Source of the DNA: an uncultured Eubacteriales bacterium
Lineage (GTDB): Bacteria; Bacillota; Clostridia; Oscillospirales; Oscillospiraceae
Direction: 5' to 3'
NCBI GenBank assembly: GCA_905201305.1
Contig: CAJKNS010000127.1
Location: forward strand, 1-6,894
DNA length: 6,894 bases
Positions 4,275 to 6,894 of this stretch are shown one piece after another. Positions within the stretch are counted from its first letter, which is position 1. Each line of letters begins with the position of its first letter. The notes below the pieces were generated by a model. The model was not told where the DNA came from. It saw only the letters and a list, made by a program, of their open reading frames with translations, and ran no database searches. The translations under genes and the position numbers were made by a program.

Positions 4275-6826
4275 AAGTGATGAATAAACGTCTTATGCGT
4301 CTGTCCGGCGTAATGCTCAGCGCCAGTTTTCTGGTTTCCTGCCTGGGTGTCCCGGCGCTGGCAGCCGACAGTCTTTCCAAGATGGAGAAAAATGAAACGG
4401 TCTACGTCATTACCGATGCAGCCGGTGTCCCGGATTCTGTGATCGTATCCGACTGGCTGAAAAATGGCGACAAGCTCAGCGCTCTGGAGGACAGCTCCAA
4501 TCTCCAGGACATTCAGGTGGTCAAGGGCGACGCTTCTTACTCCGGCTCCGGCAGCACCATCACCTGGGCAGCCGGCGGCGAGGATGTGTACTACAAGGGC
4601 ACGTCCAATCAGGAGCTTCCGGTGGGTGTAAACATGACCTATCTGCTGGACGGCAAGGAAATCAGCCCTGCCGATCTGGCTGGCAAGAGCGGCAAGCTCA
4701 CCATTAAGATTCAGTACACCAACAACACCAAGCAGACCGTTGACGTAGACGGCAAGAAAATGGAGATGTCCGTTCCGTTTATGATGGTCACCGGCATGAT
4801 GCTGGACAACGACACCTGCTCCAATATCACCGTGGACAACGGCATGGTGGAAAACGACGGCGACCATTCCATTATCCTCGGCTATGGTCTGCCTGGTCTC
4901 GGTGATAGCCTGGCGCTGGAGAGCACCGATGATTTTGAAGCGCCAGAGTTCCCGGATACCGTAGAAATCACCGCTGACGTCACCGATTTTTCCATGGAGA
5001 CTGCCATCACCGTGGCATCTGCCGGTCTGCTCAATGATCTGGAGCTGGACGATACCGACACCATGGATGAGCTGGAGGATAACCTCAATGACCTGACCGA
5101 TGCGGCACAGCAGCTGCTGGACGGTACCCAGGATCTGATGGACGGTGTAGATGAGCTTCAGGACGGCGCAAAGGAGCTACAGGACGGTGCTTCTCAGCTT
5201 CAGGACGGCGCCAATCAGCTGGATTCCGGCGCAAGCGATCTACAGAGCGGCGCATCTCAGCTGAGTTCCGGTGCTGCAACACTGGCAACCTCCATGGGAA
5301 CGCTGGTGGCAGGACTCCAGTCCGCGCATGTGGGCAGCCAGAACCTGTATAGCGGTCTTGGCACCCTGCAAAGCGGTGCGGCTACCCTGTCCGGCGGTAT
5401 TGATTCCGCAGCAGCCGGTGTCGAAAGCCTGGCAGGCGGTACCGCAGGACTGAAAAACGGCGCTGCCTCTCTGGCATCCGGTGCATCTCAGCTCCAGACC
5501 GGCGCAGGCAATCTCCAGACCGGCATTGGTGCGGTCCAGTCCGGCGCTACCAACCTCAGCGGCGCGATGAACGGTCTGATTTCCGGTGCATCCTCTCTTC
5601 AGGAAGGCACCCAGGGACTTTCTGACGGTACGGACGGTCTGATTGCAGGACTGGACGGTCTGACAAACGGTACCACTGCACTGCAGGCTGGTGTAGACGG
5701 TCTGGGCGCCGGTGTTGATCAGCTGGAGGAGAGCCTCCAGAGCGGCATTACCGGCATCAGCGAAGGTCTTACCGACGCTTCCTCAAACCTGAGCGGAACG
5801 GCTGGCAACGATACCACCGTGGCACAGGGACTCCGCAGTCTCGCAAGCGCGCTGGAAGCATCGGATCCCACAACCGCACAGACATTGACCGGCTATGCCA
5901 CTGCCCTTGAGAACAATGCAGACGGGCAGAAGGCGGTTCAGAGCGCTCTGAACGGAAACGTACAAGATAGTCTGTCGAAACTATCCGACGGTGTTACCAC
6001 CGGTGCAGCTTCCCTGAACCAGGGTGTTGATTCGATTACCAGCGGCATTGCCGATGTGCAGGACGGCATTTCTCAGGTAAAGACCGGCGCAGAGGATTTG
6101 AAGACCGGCATCGGCGACGTATCCACCGGACTGACCGGACTATCCACCGGCATTTCCGCAGCCAAGACCGGTGCAGACGGACTGGCAACCGGCGCTGCTT
6201 CTGCGGCAACCGGCGCGGCTTCTCTGAAATCCGGCATTGACAGTGCAGTATCCGGCGCAGGCGCACTGGTTTCCGGCATCGATCAGGTGGATGCAGGCGC
6301 TCAGTCCCTCAATGAGGGCATGGGTCAGCTGAGCTCCGGTGCATCGGAACTTCAGGCTGGACTTGGCAGCGCCGCCACCGGTGCAGGCTCCCTGAATAGC
6401 GGTCTTGGTACGGCAGTATCCGGCGGCAGCCAGCTTTATACCGGAGCTGGTACCCTGGCTTCCGGTGCATCTACGCTGCATGAGGGCACAGGTACCCTGA
6501 AGAGCGGCACCACCTCTCTGGTAGACGGCACCGTTTCCCTCAAGGACGGCACCGATCAGCTGGTAGACGGCGTAAAAGAACTCCGTGACGGTGCGGAAGA
6601 GCTGCACGACGGCATGAAGGAGTTCAAGGAAGACGGCATTGATAAGCTCTGCAACCTCTATTGGGACAACGTCCCCGAGCTGGTGCATAAGCTCCAGGCA
6701 CTGCAGAAGCTGGGTCAGGATTATGAGAGCTTCTCCGGTATTTCCGCCGATGCTGACGGCAAGGTGAAGTTCCTGTTCCGGACCGATGCCATCTCTGTGG
6801 ATGACACCGCAGCCGACGGCGAATAA
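4271..6826 (+). CDS. Exported xxxLxxG heptad-repeat protein, partner of the MMPL transporter
   Basis: An 851-residue protein with a cleavable N-terminal signal (basic MKVMNKRLMR, then a hydrophobic stretch). Two export endings are possible: a lipobox-like LVSC (C24) or a signal peptidase I site after ALA (29-31). Residues ~33-260 form a probably beta-rich head with ETVYVI, IVSDWL and GKSGKLTI segments. Two long heptad arrays follow (279-481 and 572-781), separated by a likely helical linker. A C-terminal tail (~790-851) includes KVKFLFRT. No membrane segment is seen after the signal. The heptad matches the X-X-X-Leu-X-X-Gly repeat (TIGR03057, from memory) found in YhgE/Pip phage-infection proteins and in some MMPL proteins. 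Here it is a separate secreted protein without the YhgE membrane domains. Apart from C24 the only cysteines are C183 and C794, one on each side of the arrays. The family call is firm. A role as an envelope rod or adaptor for the transporter is inferred from the operon. Confidence 0.85.
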   Translation: MKVMNKRLMRLSGVMLSASFLVSCLGVPALAADSLSKMEKNETVYVITDAAGVPDSVIVSDWLKNGDKLSALEDSSNLQDIQVVKGDASYSGSGSTITWAAGGEDVYYKGTSNQELPVGVNMTYLLDGKEISPADLAGKSGKLTIKIQYTNNTKQTVDVDGKKMEMSVPFMMVTGMMLDNDTCSNITVDNGMVENDGDHSIILGYGLPGLGDSLALESTDDFEAPEFPDTVEITADVTDFSMETAITVASAGLLNDLELDDTDTMDELEDNLNDLTDAAQQLLDGTQDLMDGVDELQDGAKELQDGASQLQDGANQLDSGASDLQSGASQLSSGAATLATSMGTLVAGLQSAHVGSQNLYSGLGTLQSGAATLSGGIDSAAAGVESLAGGTAGLKNGAASLASGASQLQTGAGNLQTGIGAVQSGATNLSGAMNGLISGASSLQEGTQGLSDGTDGLIAGLDGLTNGTTALQAGVDGLGAGVDQLEESLQSGITGISEGLTDASSNLSGTAGNDTTVAQGLRSLASALEASDPTTAQTLTGYATALENNADGQKAVQSALNGNVQDSLSKLSDGVTTGAASLNQGVDSITSGIADVQDGISQVKTGAEDLKTGIGDVSTGLTGLSTGISAAKTGADGLATGAASAATGAASLKSGIDSAVSGAGALVSGIDQVDAGAQSLNEGMGQLSSGASELQAGLGSAATGAGSLNSGLGTAVSGGSQLYTGAGTLASGASTLHEGTGTLKSGTTSLVDGTVSLKDGTDQLVDGVKELRDGAEELHDGMKEFKEDGIDKLCNLYWDNVPELVHKLQALQKLGQDYESFSGISADADGKVKFLFRTDAISVDDTAADGE
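5105..5713 (+). repeat. Heptad-repeat array 1 (29 xxxLxxG units)
   Basis: Twenty-nine consecutive 21-nt units coding xxxLxxG, with the Gly position at residues 285 to 481 in one unbroken register. Only two of the 29 positions are not Gly (S341 and A432, the latter next to G431). The position three residues before is Leu in nearly every unit. Asp precedes the Gly in the first five units (285-313), then mostly Ser, Thr or Ala. Codons differ between units, so this is old or selected repetition rather than a fresh DNA expansion. Confidence 0.92.
5714..5983 (+). other. Non-repeat linker between the two heptad arrays
   Basis: Residues 482-571. The heptad rule fades after residue 495. The central part (about 516-570) is Ala/Leu-rich with charged and polar residues and looks helical. 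Array 2 restarts in a different register: 481 to 578 is 97 residues, not a multiple of seven. It would be the turn or tip if the arrays fold back on each other. Confidence 0.6.
5984..6613 (+). repeat. Heptad-repeat array 2 (30 xxxLxxG units)
   Basis: Thirty consecutive units with Gly at every seventh residue from 578 to 781 and no exception. The Leu position is Leu, Val, Ile or Ala. The last five units (Gly 753-781) all have Asp before Gly and are rich in charge, mirroring the first five units of array 1. The 10-base word TCCGGTGCAT recurs across the two arrays at 5477, 5582, 6335 and 6461, but no long exact DNA repeat was seen. Confidence 0.92.
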
Positions 6827-6894
6827 TCCAAAATTTCGCCTAAGGCAACACCGCACAATTGCGTCTACGGGCTTTGACGGTCCTTTTCCCTCAC
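6827..6894. other. Short region after the operon, no gene or convincing terminator seen
   Basis: Only 68 bases are available. There is a 4-bp stem CGCA/TGCG (6852-6863) and a CGTC/GACG pair before TCCTTTT, but neither is strong enough to call a terminator. No start codon with a ribosome site is visible. The operon terminator may lie beyond the window, or a further gene may follow. Confidence 0.4.

Noticed and set aside
5105..6613. CRISPR array or minisatellite because of the regular 21-base period
   Set aside because: Units are not identical at DNA level, have no spacers and stay in frame as xxxLxxG codons; this is protein-level repetition.
6140..6856. Minus-strand open frame of 238 codons over the heptad repeats
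   Set aside because: A 21-base period keeps other frames open across a repeat, so the length of the frame is not evidence. The plus-strand protein has the signal peptide, ribosome site and strict heptads.
6827..6894. Operon terminator or mobile-element end after the heptad gene
   Set aside because: Only 4-bp stems and a short T run are visible, and the window ends too soon to judge.

Overview
The window looks like a piece of chromosome from a low-oxygen Gram-positive bacterium, most likely a gut Clostridia member (Oscillospiraceae/Ruminococcaceae-like). The reasons are the moderately high GC content, AGGAGG-type ribosome sites, sigma-A-like promoters, an aldo/keto reductase with two 4Fe-4S clusters, and a compact Firmicutes-type MMPL transporter. 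The taxon is inferred from style, not from a marker gene.

Layout: (1) 12-1130, minus strand, an iron-sulfur aldo/keto reductase with its own extended -10 promoter at about 1170-1198. (2) 1212-1246, minus strand, a rho-independent terminator that ends the tetR transcript and separates it from the reductase. (3) 1267-1962, minus strand, a TetR-family repressor. (4) 1963-2165, a divergent control region with a promoter for each direction and three copies of TGAC-N5-GTCA whose centres lie 23 and 46 bp apart. Two of the copies form a perfect 13-bp inverted repeat. (5) 2166-4274, plus strand, a two-halved MMPL/RND transporter. (6) 4271-6826, plus strand, overlapping the transporter by the four bases ATGA, an 851-residue exported protein made mostly of xxxLxxG heptad repeats. 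(7) 6827-6894, a short tail in which no convincing terminator or gene is visible.

The central unit is tetR with the divergent mmpL-heptad operon. My reading is that the TetR protein binds the TGAC-N5-GTCA sites, which overlap and follow the mmpL promoter, and represses the operon until a ligand releases it. The transporter and the exported protein are translationally coupled and probably work together at the envelope. The exported protein has two nearly equal repeat arms (29 and 30 heptads) separated by a non-repeat linker. Asp precedes the repeat Gly in exactly the first five heptads of arm 1 and the last five of arm 2. That mirror pattern suggests an antiparallel hairpin rod, possibly long enough to cross a Gram-positive wall. 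The hairpin and its role are inference. The repeat count, the register and the mirror pattern are read directly from the sequence.
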